A stretch of DNA of 64,000 nucleotides from Membranipora membranacea (taxonomy: Eukaryota > Bryozoa > Gymnolaemata > Cheilostomatida > Membraniporidae). A program made the translations under genes and the position numbers. The notes beneath the pieces are model-generated. The model searched no databases and was not told the origin of the DNA. It worked only from the letters and a program-made list of their open reading frames with translations. Positions 37,198-49,192 of this stretch are shown piece after piece. The stretch covers positions 11,143,493-11,207,492 of the forward strand of contig OU612071.1 in the NCBI GenBank assembly GCA_914767715.1, given 5' to 3'. Every line of letters starts with the position of its first letter. The stretch's first letter is position 1.

Positions 37198-37575
37198 TAG
37201 CTCTGTGAGTGAAGAAAAATATCAGATACACACATCTATTCACAGTAACGAGTTTAAATGTTGTTGTATGGGGTCTGTAGGATTTGTGGTGATGAAATAA
37301 ACCAAAAAGCTAATCACCTGAGGGTAACAGTAAACAAAAGTCATCAGCAGTAAGTAATTCACTGTTTTTGAAAAAAAATTTTTGAGTGTTTCAAAAAATA
37401 AACTCTTTTATCATTACTATTCTATAACCATGCAAGCGGTCTATTTTCTAGATACCCTAGAAAGGTATTGAATTGAAGAGAACCCATCTTACCTCCATTC
37501 CTCTCTTAGCAGTCGTCTCCCACACACTCATCAATCACTGACGCTGCCAAGAGCAGCGCTAGCCCAAAGTCTCTG

Positions 37576-40500
37576 CTAGCTGAACCTAGCTCTGATAGTC
37601 CCGCTAACCTCCTTCCTACATATGGGACAGCTAGTCATCGCTGCCGCACATGATGTGCAACAAACTGGAACGAAATGGAATGTCTGTTTTAGCTACGCCA
37701 CAAATCTTTGTAAACTGCAACAAAGTGCACTCTGTAGACTGTAGAGAGCGTTTTTGTAACAACAACCACCCCCAATTTCTACACAGTGCTACTATGAACC
37801 GTTGTTGATCAATTTGTTCAGTATAACAGAGCTAACATGATGGCCAATATAAGACCAATCATTTAAGCAAGTATCTACCACATTAACTTCTTTTTGTTCA
37901 CTCACCGAGATGGCCACAAGGGACGAATATTATACTGATGAGATCAGTCAGACAGATTTTACATGTCAGAGTACTCTTCAGTTGAGTCATGTCCATATCA
38001 CGTCCAAAATCTGAAACACACCAAGAGGGGAAATAACTGTAATCACTTCCTTTGTCTATACAACAGAAGATGAGTAATTTAGTCACACTCATGTTATGTG
38101 ATAGCTGAGTCACATTATCCATCATTCCTTTGAAACAAGATTCATCACGACTATGTGCATCCTTAATATGACAAAATATCATTAATTTTAATGCTCAAAA
38201 ATTCGAATTTCGATGTTGTAGCCAGTTAACAATGATTGCAAGCGATAACACCTGTATAGACATACTGATTTGCTCTAGTATTTTCTGCTAATTTATAATG
38301 CAGACTTTTTTCTTCAGATAATATTTGAAGCTATGAATTTATGGCGCAATAAAGACCCGAGATACTTTTTAGTATGCTAAACTCACCCTGTATAGCCTTT
38401 CTCTCTTGTTCTTCTGCATCTGCATCTCGAAGTCTCTCCTCCTCAGTATTATCTCCCATGTCAGATAATCCAACAGAGGGCGCCCCAATCCCAGTACCTT
38501 CCCCATCCATTGCTTCATCTTCATCGTCTGACAGGTTGTCCTGGTGAGGCTGACATATTATCTCTGGGAATTTACGTTCAGTAAGAAGTCTGTTATTTAG
38601 AAGTGACTGTGGGGTAGACAGATCCTGTACTGCTATAATTATCTCCTCCAGATATCTGAAATCTCGCTCTCCTGCCTATGATTAGGAGGAATATGAGAGT
38701 TATAATACAAATATTTTAAAGTTTAAATTATAAAGGCTCAAGGAGGTGACTCAGTTGGTTGGAGGGCCAATCCTTCAGCATGCAAATGTTGTAGGTCTTG
38801 GATACGAATCCCACTGCAGTCTGGTGACTAATGGGACTTGTTGGACCCCAGATGTTCTCCGACCTGCCTTCAAACTAAGTGCAAAATGGCGCCCATTCTT
38901 CACAATTTTAACCAACTTCATGTTCTTTTTTCATATAAAAAGAAAATGACATGGTGAAGACAATAACTGGAGGCACCTTGTGTGTATTATCGATCTCAGA
39001 CCAAACTTATATTGTAATAGCATTCTCTATTATTGCTATAGTTTTGATAATTTTATTTACCTTGATGCGGTTGCTGACAACAGTTTTCACAGAATCACGT
39101 TTGATTCCGAGTTTGATAGCTTGTTGTACTACATGAGTATCCATACGAGGTCGTAACATTCTGGTGGTGACATTCTATATAGAAAAACATAAAATAACAA
39201 CATAAATTAAAACATAAGTTAAAAAAATATAAAACGTCATTAGATTTTTTCGAGAAAAATTATCTTTTGTTGTTTGGGAACACTGATGGTACGATCAAGT
39301 AAATGTGATGCATTTGTGAAAAGTCAACTCCTCAAATTAAAAATCAAAAAGATAACAGCAGTACTCACATTAATTCTATCGGTATTTTTACTTTCCCTGT
39401 ATTCTCCGTATTGCTCTATAGTAGACTGTATGAACTCTTGACCTTTCTGTACGATCACATGCTGACATGTAGGTGATGACCTGGTATGACGCTGCCAGGG
39501 AGTCTCACTAATACTCCAGTTAGATGACACGAGACCACACATGAAGCATATTACAGAGTCTGTATTACCTGTATGCATAATGCAATAGATGCATTAATAT
39601 TAAAATGTCTCTTTTATACATCTCTCAATATATACAATTTTTATAAAATTGTTTAACAAAATGATTGCATTCATCTCTCATCATGTATCTCAGGAACATT
39701 GTTATATGATAAAAAAGCTAGCCTCTCTTGTCGTTTACCGATCCTTCCTGAAATTATTTAGACATGTATAGACATAGCAAAGTCATAGCATGCATTTGCC
39801 TCTTTCTAATGTAAGGAGTATGTCATGTGTTTCTCAAATGCCAATAAGAGATCCCGCCCGCATTGGACATCTACATAAAGACAATGAGTTGAGAGGCACG
39901 TGTATCTTGTTAGTTTTTAGTCCAAGTAAACTTTATTTAGTTTATTTATTGAACAATAATATGGAGTTCTCAAACACATATGAAATTTAATATTGTCCCG
40001 ATCCAAATCCCCGAATGTTCTTCATATTTCACAATAGGCGAGTCCAGTGGGGGGTCCTAACTAATGAGTCCCCCATATTTACAGATTTATTTCAGACTTG
40101 GATATCCGTGACTGGCGCAAATCAAAATATGCGCCAACTTAAAACCAAAAACAGTTTGAAAATCAGGATCATTGAATCTTTTCCATTTCTGACAGCTGTT
40201 TAAAGATTTTGTCATAAATTTACTCATCATGCAATGACATGAAATGTTACACAGCTCAAGCGGGACTGTCATTGGCTTGTTATGGTATCAGGAACTTGTA
40301 ATGGGGAAAAGAGTCCGCAGTATGCAATTCACTTCCTACAAAAAACATCATCTCAAACCCTTAGTCGCTGATTATAAATAATGATAAGAGGATTTTATAC
40401 TTATGTGACATACAGGTACCCCTGTACCTGTATGTCACATTATCCACCACTGGCGGTTGGTTGTTCAACGTTACTGTGAAGGGTACTTTAATGGGTTATT

Positions 40501-43500
40501 TATCATTCATCATTTATCATCGCTTAATTAGGAAGCTCAATCTCCTGTTTTAAGTGTCATGTCTAGGTCATGTACCATCCTTGAATGAGCATCATTAATT
40601 AAATCCTGCAAGATCTTTCTGTAATGTAAAGTTGTACTGCGTAAATTTTATTAGCTGGTAGCATTTTTTATAAAGATCAGTTTCTAGCGGCATTTTGAAT
40701 GGAGTCGTCGCAATTTGGATTTTGCCTGGAAGCTTGCTGCTAGGGTCATGTATATAGTGTGTGAATAAAACCGGAAAACTGCCAACAACACAAATTGTCG
40801 GAGTATCTACACTTATACTATACACAAAAGTAAAAATTGAAATTTGTTTGCTTTAATCTGACGGATAAGTAAAGGGGAGAATAATTTGTATAAACTGATG
40901 CCTTCTTACCACTTGAGTAGAAGTATCCTGCCTCTACTAGAGAGTCTATCTGTTGTGTCGTCTCACTTATATATGTGAGGAAACTGTTTCGTCTCCTTTC
41001 TGATACTGCCATATCTTAAATAAAAAGAGCAGCATATTTAGTTTGAAAATGGAAAATATTTTCCTCATTTTATCCTAGCGGTTTGCAAAATAAGCTGTAG
41101 GTGGTTAATAAACTTACAGCAAGCCTCGTCAGCACCTTTTCCAATTGATTGTAGGTATCTTGCAGTTTAATTCCACCCAAATAGTGTTATTATTATTTAA
41201 TATTTCTGTTTGATAATTAAATACTTCATTGATTGCGATCAGACATGATTTGTAAAGCTGAAATATCAGCAAGCGTTTCCTGTATCTCCACTTTCCTAAA
41301 TTTAATTCTGCATATGGTCAGTCGAAGGCTCAACAAATTTTAGTTTGATAGAAAGCTGGACATGTAACGGCTTAACATGTTTGCTTGACATTATCATTTT
41401 AATCTGATAGCGCAGATAACGAGTGATAACTTCCCCTTGCTGATATCACTAGAATAAATACACCCCAGGGAACTGAAGGCAGGGCAAATCAAACAGAATC
41501 ACATCCAATAGGAGCACATGGCTACCAATCCTTCGACTTTTATAAATATGACAAGCATGATAATATCATTGCGCTATCTCAACATACCCTGAGATTACAG
41601 ACAGTGGTGAACCTATGACGCCTGTTACATACCTGGTGACCTTGACCATTGACCCCTGTTACATAACTATAGTGACCTTTGACACCTGTTACATACCTGG
41701 ATACTTAGCTGACTGGTTGCTTATACCCAGATTAGATAACTGGTCACTTAAATCTCTCTCTGCTATGTCAGGTTTAGTTAAACTCTTCCAGCATTCCTTA
41801 TTGTATAAGTCAGGTATATTCTTCAATGTATGATTCCGACCTGCAGAAGGTAATATCAGACTATTATATGTTATGCTGCCGGCTGCCGAGTCTAAAAGTG
41901 GCTTATTCCATTTCCCGGTAGCAGAGGTACAGTTACACACTGATTGCAGATGGACTCTGTGACACGAGTCTCTCTGCACCGTAGCATGTGGATTAATTCA
42001 AATGTGCTTGAGTTCTCAATCTGAAAAGTCACCCAACCCAAACTGGACAACTTGGAACTCATGCACATATTTGGATTAATCCAAATGCTACGGTGCAAAG
42101 ATAACAAACCTGAATGGATTGGTGCACGTGCGCACAGGGGGTATAATAAGTGAGCTTAAGCCTGGATTTATCTCACCTGATATGAAGTCACATGGTGGAC
42201 TGTTGGATTGTGGGTCTCCGATATGCTTATTGAGTACAGTTAGAGCTAGTTCTCTATCTGAGGCCATCTCTTTAGTAAAACTATAAGTAAACTTACACCA
42301 GGCACATCTGAGTGTGAGGTCTCCTCTCAGCTCTACGAACATGTCAGATATATACATACAACACATAGATATGAAGTTATGGATCAGCGGTACATAGCTT
42401 GGCTATTTGTAGAGATAATATGCTATCAGTATAAAGCTTTGTGTCAGGATCTTAATAAAGCTAAGCATCTGGCAGCTTTTACGCTATGCATTGATTGACG
42501 TCCCAGAAACAACCTTCAAAAATCAGGCAAGCTGCTTGACAAAAATTCGCTATTCTAGATTCTGCTCTGACCAATCAAAGATGAGAAACGATGTCCAGCA
42601 ACCATATATGAATATAGTCATAAATGCTTGCTCAGGGTCAGATATGTACCCCTCATCATAATCTATATCAGTGCATACAACACATAGGAGTAGGAGGTGG
42701 GTTGCTCAGTTGGTTACAGCGCCGGTCTTTAGCATGCAAGTGTTTGAATCCCACTGCAGTCCACTGACTACTGGGATTTGTTGGACCCCCAGGTGTGCCA
42801 AACCTGCCTAAAAACTAAGAGCAAATTGGCGCTGACATTGCGGCCTTGCACTTAAGACACCTACTGCTTCGCTGCCCAATTTTTGGAATGCGGTTTACCT
42901 TGCAATTTTAATCAACCTTTTTTTAACCAACATATCAACATTAAAAGGAAGTGTTAGAGGACCTCCCCTCGGTTGAGGATGTGACAACACAATTTCTAGG
43001 ATTGACTAAGAATATCTCATATCCATGTCATCTGTAGGAATTTCCCAAGATTGAGACATTACATCCTGTTCCATCCTACTGATACTGATGTGTCAAACAA
43101 CCCGATAATATTATGATGGTCTTACACATATTAACTTCAGCTAGCTTTATATATATTGTATTAATGTGGAAATTATTTATCCTGGATAAAGCATCCATGA
43201 CTATAAAGAAATTATACCAGGTTTCTTTGGTTTAAAAACACTGCTCGATATTGCTTTAAGCTTACTTCCTCCAGCTTACAATTTCAGAGTTTCGCAACAA
43301 TTATTTCCAAGGCTGTGGAAATTCCCTCATGGTGACAGAGTTTAAGCTCATCTTCAGTGCTATAAAACCACTGCAGGTTTTGCGTCTCGAGAGAATAAAC
43401 ACCACAGGTCAAGAACAAACTTAACTCTAACTCTTGACTCTTATTGGAACAAAAGCAGACTAATAATCAATACACGCAATAATCTACAAGCTGACCTTGA

Positions 43501-46066
43501 TCACCCACCTGTGAGGTAGAGGCCAGAGGCAGCGTAATACTTAGTGATCTTTGTGTCCAGCAGATGATGCTGTTTGAATGTACGCCGCCTGTTTCTCTCC
43601 ACACACATGGTATGTTTGAGCTGACGCTGCATAGTGTAGTGTTCTGTATCCTTACCCATATTTATCAGCGCTGCCTCTCGACTAAATACAGATAAGTCCA
43701 ACAATCAGAGCAGCATTGTTGTACAATGAACAACACAATGTTTTTTTGTTTTTTTTTGTCAAACACTGCAAGCTGCTTACTTGATTACGCTGTCGGAATA
43801 GTGGGAATATTGTATCGATCAGACTCTCACTATGATCCCATGTGTGGATTTCGTAAGGATTTCGGGAGTAATCGCCCCATGGAAATGGCATTAAAGTCAA
43901 ATTCCAATTGTGACGAACGACTTTTTGGACGTGAATAGCATACCGTATAGAATGAAACAATTTGTAATTGGTGGCATAGCTGAATGGTTAGTGCGCTTGC
44001 ACACAATAATATTAAAGGGTATTACCACGGGAGGCCAGGGTTCAACTCCCAGCCGCTGCAGATGCTTTTCATGTTTTTTCCATCACGGGAATGGTTAGGA
44101 TTCATAATTCGGATTTGGAGTGAACCACAAATTCGATGCATGGAACCATAGTGAATCACAACAGGAACTTACGATCGTGTAACGACTGCATCATAACTTG
44201 CACCTTCAACAGAGGAAGACCCGGGTGACCCAGCACCTCCACCAGCACTCAGAGTTCTGGTAATCAATGAGCTGTAGGATCCCTGTGCTGTGTCTGATTC
44301 TGAGACGCTAATCTCCATACTGCCCTCAAATCCTGAATCTGAAAGATTTCATCATTGATGTGTCAAAATTTAATCACAATGGCGTTGGGTACTTGACAAC
44401 TCTCCCTGACATAAGGCCGCTCACACATATTTTACCATTTCATTGCAAAATTCAAATAAAAGAAAACAGCTTTTCATGATAGGATATTCGACCGCAAAAA
44501 ATGTCACTTATTGGCCACCATAAAAAGTAAAAAATAAAAAATGATAGACAGTTTCGCTCAGCCCCCAGCCCTTATAGCAGGTTTCCTCTTCACTTCCTTA
44601 TTATAGACATGAGCCTTCCAGAGGGTGACAAGTATATTTGATATTATTAAAGGTCACAGGATATAAACTTGGAATTATTATTTAGAAGTTTTGATTTGCA
44701 GTTGTCCCCTACAGTCACAGAACAGAAACTGACCTTGATTCTGATTTCCATGATTAACAGTGGGTTCTACAGCTTCCTGGTTTTGAGACTCACAGAAGAA
44801 TGGACAGTTAGGGCTGACAGATCTATGGTACGCTTCAGGATTATCTACACCTGCAGAGGGGAACTCTCCGATAACCAGATTACAGTGAGCACAGGCGTAG
44901 GAGCCCCCAGATTTCTCTTTGTATGCAAGGAAGCCTGCCCTGGCCAATGATGTGAAGGTTAGAGGCAACTTAATGGGGAGGATGATGGTCAGAAAGCTTA
45001 GAAGGCGTTGAACAAAGTTCCATTCTTTTGCATGACATAGAGAGGATTTTTGATTATGATTATTTTCAGAAGGAGGATAGAAAGGAGTCAGAGCAGAGTT
45101 GAGTTTTGGTAGCAGCGGAGAAGGTTTCTCCTGTAGAGTGTTTAGGGACTCGACAGAGGAGCTTGTGCTCACAGTAGCTAGGCTAGTCTCTGTGGTCATA
45201 GAGAGTCTTCCTTCTTTTTCTGGCTTCAGCTCAGCTTGAATGGTAGATGGTTCTCCATAACTTTCTGCACTCAACCCACTTTTCTTTGGTCTGGTTTGAA
45301 TGCTATCGGTTTGTAAGGGCATACTCCATGTCCTGTAACCATCATCCTTTAACAGGTTATAAAAAATATTATGAACCAAGTATCAGGCCATTTTATAAAT
45401 GATTTTCCTTTTTATTTATGACCATATAAACTCCCCAAAAAATCATTGTCAAATTGCAGTATTCCTATTCTTGAGTATAGAAGCCTGCACTGCCTCAATG
45501 CAAGCATAATTTATGTATGCATGCATTGAAAATGCTGATTATTGTTGTTCAAATAATATACAAGCATTCAAATAATGGGTTTATATACCATGGTGTAAAA
45601 TCAAATAGATTTGGTCATATTACTTGTGCATAATGGGCATTTTGTTGGGAGCTTACAGTCACTTGGAAATTTCCTGAAGTAAGATGTAGTAGTGTGGAAG
45701 GTTGTAAAAATCTGCCTATCTCATGTTCACTATATTAGACCAATGAACTCATACAATAAAATGATTACGCAGTAAAAGCGTTTCCATATATGGAAGCGTA
45801 TTGGCAAGGACCTCCACACAGATTTATCCAATGTAGCAAAGGTTTGCTTTCCTTTTATGTCGAATAGTTCAGCTAATAGTTTAGCTGGCAGCCACTATTG
45901 ACCATGACTGATCGTTTAATCTGTAGTATGGTTTTGATGTATTTCTAGACTGACTTTGTGAAGCCCCATTGTTACATAGATCATACAACAAAACAAAGTG
46001 ATGAATGCTTACCTCATGACTGCTGATGCTCACATCCAGCTTGTCGACTATTTCTCCATGAGCCAT
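37576..46066 (-). CDS. Inhibitor of apoptosis protein, copy A: three BIR domains, UBA-like, RING (12 exons)
   Basis: Exons in order: 46066-46013, 45346-44794, 44338-44173, 43681-43509, 42332-42177, 41840-41697, 41014-40910, 39568-39369, 39174-39061, 38675-38387, 38010-37906, 37664-37576 (2148 bases, 715 residues). BIR1, residues about 125-202, has zinc ligands C170, C173, H192, C199. BIR2, about 290-368, keeps CAWC but has unusual spacing to its His and last Cys. BIR3, about 417-495, has the canonical C-x2-C-x16-H-x6-C (C458, C461, H478, C485). Residues 518-555 look like the UBA helix region of cellular IAPs. An acidic linker follows, then a C-terminal RING with CKIC, PCGH and CPIC (668 to about 706). 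BIR domains bind caspases and partners through IBM peptides; the RING gives ubiquitin ligase activity. It acts in the cytosol in cell death or innate immune signalling. Exon 2's acceptor (TGTTAAAG) is the least certain splice. Confidence 0.85.
38737..38915 (+). mobile_element. tRNA-derived SINE, copy in IAP A intron 9
   Basis: The head GTGACTCAGTTGGTTGGAGG carries an A box, and GGATACGAATCCCACTGCAG a B box. The body has GGACTTGTTGGACCCCAG and CCGACCTGCC, and the tail reads CACAATTTTAACCAAC. Same family as at 5700, 42694 and 58323. Confidence 0.75.
41612..41700. repeat. Three-unit tandem repeat overlapping an IAP A splice donor
   Basis: Units contain CCTGTTACATACCTGG plus a TGACCTT spacer. 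Read on the minus strand, the rightmost unit holds the donor of exon 6 (CCAG, then GTATGTAACAGG at 41696), and the leftmost unit copies the same donor sequence inside the intron. Confidence 0.75.
41975..42097. mobile_element. 123-bp MITE with TGCACCGTAGCAT ends
   Basis: Left end TGCACCGTAGCATGTGGATT and right end the mirror of TGCACCGTAGCATTTGGATT. Inside, AAATGTGCTTGAGTTCTCAA and GGAACTCATGCACAT also mirror each other. It lies in intron 5 of IAP A. A decayed copy is at 12529. Confidence 0.75.
42694..42917 (+). mobile_element. tRNA-derived SINE, copy in IAP A intron 4
   Basis: A box GTTGCTCAGTTGGTTACAG, B-box remnant GTTTGAATCCCACTGCAG, body GGATTTGTTGGACCCCCAGG and GCCAAACCTGCC, tail GCAATTTTAATCAACC. 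The tRNA part lacks several bases between the boxes compared with the copy at 58323. Confidence 0.8.
43968..44062 (+). mobile_element. tRNA-like sequence of a different type
   Basis: GTGGCATAGCTGAATGGTTA is a good A-box region and GGTTCAACTCCCAGC a near B box, about 60 bases apart with an insert of ATATTAAAGGG type. It is tRNA-like but unlikely to be a functional tRNA; it may be a SINE head or tRNA pseudogene in IAP A intron 3. Confidence 0.4.
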
Positions 46067-47080
46067 AACTTAATAATCGAACTCTCGCTTCTCCCTGATT
46101 ATGGAATAGAACTGTCCCTGGTGGCAGATAGAGTGACTATGTTCTAGCATATGCGTTGTTGTGTGAGTTTCTAATCATGCTCCAATGTTATCATGATAAC
46201 AATGACTATTCATTAAGTTTCCAGTTTGTTCCATTGGGAATTCCAACCTTGCACTCAATGTACTGTATTTTACCAACGACTCATAAGAATGATAAGCAAA
46301 TTGGAAATGAGCCAAAGGATATTTATAGAAATCCAAATTTATTTCTACAAAAAAAGGGCAATCAATAACGAATCTAAGTAATAATTCCAACTCTTATTAT
46401 AGTCTATTGTCAGATGGCTCAAAAGTGTTCAAAATTTTTCTCTTGCAGAAAAAGATCAGTATATACTTTGTTTTAATCTTTTCTGGGGTAATTTTATATG
46501 CTTATTACAGCCAACATCATGTACCGTAATAAAAGTGTCACCGAGAGAGGCAGCGTCAGCGTTTGTCCCCCTTATACTATATATAAATATCTAAAGTGCT
46601 AGAATTTGCATTTGACTACTTTGGCCTTTATATTTTTTGATTTATCATGGTGAGGCTTATTATTGAGGATGTTTGACACAATATATTTCTAATTTTCTAC
46701 TTATATTTACAATATATGGCATGTATTATTGTTTTTTTGCATAGTCGGAGGAGAAAACTCCTCGTTTAATCAATTTAACCATTTTCGGAATACACTGGTG
46801 TATTCCTGACAAATTGAAAAACCCATGCGATTAGCAAATGACCCAGAGTATATGTGCTGTACATGAAAAGTGGCCACATACTATTATAAATATAATAACT
46901 ATAGGCTACAAATATATACTTGAGAGTACCTGTACTGATATTATTAGCAAATGCAGCTGTCCATACTGTAACTTATTAGAATATCTACTGACGATCTACG
47001 CAAAAGAATATTATACTACTAACTGCCTCAAAAACAAAGGTTCAAACACATAACATGCATACGCTGCTACCAATGCATAG

Positions 47081-47523
47081 TTATAATTCATCATCGTCAT
47101 TACTTTCCTCCGCACTGTCCATAGCGACACTGCGGTTGTTACAGTCACGACAACCACAGAGGGCTGTGCACTTCATTCCTCCTTTCAAACATGAGCATCG
47201 GTTGCCAGTGCATGGGTTTGCCTTGCATTGACATTTCGTGGTTTTCATTATTGATTTGGGCGGGCCATCCATCCATTTAATCTTTAGATCTCCTCCTTCC
47301 TCTTCCCATCCATTGCCATCAGGATTTTCAGCTGTGATCATTGGTTGAAGAGCCGATAGCCAGATTTTGGACTGATAGTTTGCTCGTTTGGTGTGCAGTA
47401 GTCGGCAATCAGCGTTCGGTGGTAGAGCTTTCTCAGTTGTGCCATTCTTGAATGCATCAAATCGAGCATCATTGATGTTTGAAGCGCTGCTACCATACAA
47501 TGCACAGGTCGGTTTCTCAATTC
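47081..47523 (-). pseudogene. CXC-type cysteine-motif protein, last exon of a broken gene
   Basis: The exon starts after a very strong acceptor (CACTCCCCCCCCCCAG) and reads IEKPTCALYGSSASNINDAR, then a run with HTKRANYQSKIWLSAL, GWEEEGGDLKIKWMDGPP, and the cysteine block CQCKANPCTGNRCSCLKGG followed by CTALCGCRDCNN and an acidic tail. This order (YG-x-NDAR, RANYQ-x-IW, GW-x-W, CXC-like cysteine cluster) is familiar to me from uncharacterised metazoan proteins that occur in many copies and are probably spread with transposons. The cysteine cluster resembles tesmin/TSO1 CXC zinc-binding motifs. The upstream frame (EVEERSKANDDHITALQLLG, 47620-47557) does not join in phase: it ends by a homopolymer of ten C, and a one-base change there would link the frames. 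Confidence 0.55.
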
Positions 47524-48407
47524 CTGGGGGGGGGGAGTGAGGAGAGAGCAAACTCCTTTCCTAGCAGCTGCAGAGCAGTGATGTGGTCATCATTGGCTTT
47601 AGACCTTTCTTCTACTTCAGACCTGGTTTGAGAAAAGCAAACAATACATGCATGTACCACTAGATTAAGGTATGCCAAAAATTGAGCTAGTCGCGTTTTT
47701 GCTATCGACCTCCAATGAGAGAAAAAAGAGTAAATTGATACTAAAATGCCACTAGCTCCACTTCTGGCAAAATTTATTAGGGTACTTAAACTAATGGAGA
47801 CTGCCGGTATCCTACATACCACCCGACATATAATGTTGATAACACCCAGGTTTTAAAGCAAAAGTAGGTCTTATGGACAGGTTCTTTAATCTTATCAATT
47901 TAATAATATCTGCTTGCTTTATCAATACTTACAGTGAAGCAGGTTGAAGTTGCTCAAGCCTCCGCTTGTATGCCATAACATATTTGCTCCTACATGAGAG
48001 ATGATATTGAGCATCAGCGGCAGCTATGTTGTGTGAATGTGAGCTGACAAAAGAGAGTAGCTGCTAATCCTCCATGAATCGTGCGGCTTCTATCAATTCA
48101 CCTGAAGACATAATCAATTTACTCGTGACGAGGCAAAAAGTATTGAAAGTTTGCGCCATTAGGCTACAGTATGTTTACCGATATTTCTCAATAAGATAGG
48201 TTAGGCACGCTAAGCCTCGCCAAATTGGAGCTAGTACAACGCTACTAGCTTCACTTTTAGCAAAGTTTAGCGCATCTAAATTACCTGTAGGCCCCATCTA
48301 CCTTCAATCAGTCTTCAAGTGAATTACATGTATGTGTCCGTCATCAGGACATCATTTTGTAGTACGGTGCACATCAATGCAAACCTTACCTCCTCCTAGT
48401 GTCTGAA

Positions 48408-49182
48408 TCTGATGGAGTTGCTCTCGCCTTTTGTTTACATATTTTGTCTCCTTCCGACAGACCACACATATTTGGGTAGCGTGGGACCAGGGTTAATATG
48501 GGTCTTTGCCTGAGACTTGTGTATTTTGCTGACACCGGTGTGCTGACATTACATATGTCTTCCTCAGGCTCATCATATTCCTATAGAACAAGAAACACCA
48601 ATTAGGTATACATCATTGTAGCAGGACCACACAAAAAAATTGAATATTGTTTCTGGTAAAATACATATGGGTACAAATTTACAATAGATATATTATAATT
48701 ATTATGATGTGAAACTGAAGAAAATTAGACTCACAAGCAGCCTAAGGGCACAACTTCTTACACTGGCTCATTGTGTGAGTTTGGTTGGTGATCCAGAGGA
48801 GAGGTCACTTGCATTTTGCACTTGCAATTAATAGTAAAATTGAGTCAAAAACTTATTTCAGAAATTCAATTCATAGCTGACCACTAGACCTTTCTATAGT
48901 GTAACTTAAGTACATTAGTAAGAAACAGGTTTGGTTTGTAAGCACTCACTTTTATCTTCCTTTTGGTTGACTTTGCAGCCGCTTGTATTTTGCTGTCACT
49001 AGCAAATCTGAGCAGACAGACATCCTGGAAGTCGATGATGATGGCTCCTTATCTAAGGCTGCCCATTTCTCAGCAGCACTGATGACTTTCTTCAACTTTT
49101 CTTCACTCCTCAGTGGTACTAGGGTCTCCACTGAGCCTTTATCCTCTAAATGGCACACACACTCCATCCTACTTATGGACAA
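48408..49182 (-). pseudogene. Upstream fragments of the CXC-type family gene
   Basis: Two pieces seem to belong to the same family. At about 48490-48408 a frame reads CVVCRKETKYVNKRREQLHQ before a GTAAGG donor, a paired-cysteine motif seen near the middle of such proteins, but it has a stop just upstream (near 48500) and a different open frame before that. At 49182-48952 a frame starts near MECVCHLEDKGSVETLVPLR and continues with SEEKLKKVISAAEKWAALDK, then the plausible continuation (LLRFASDSKIQAAAKSTKRK) is in another frame. Broken frames at each step suggest a dead copy. The young LTR element is inserted directly upstream. Confidence 0.4.
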
Positions 49183-49188
49183 AACCTG

Positions 49189-49192
49189 CTAG
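49189..49192. repeat. Target-site duplication CTAG, left copy
   Basis: CTAG precedes the left LTR and is repeated at 53234-53237 after the right LTR, marking the insertion of the LTR element. Confidence 0.75.

Noticed and set aside
44669-44950. 93-residue plus-strand frame
   Set aside because: It is antisense to the BIR1 exon of IAP copy A.
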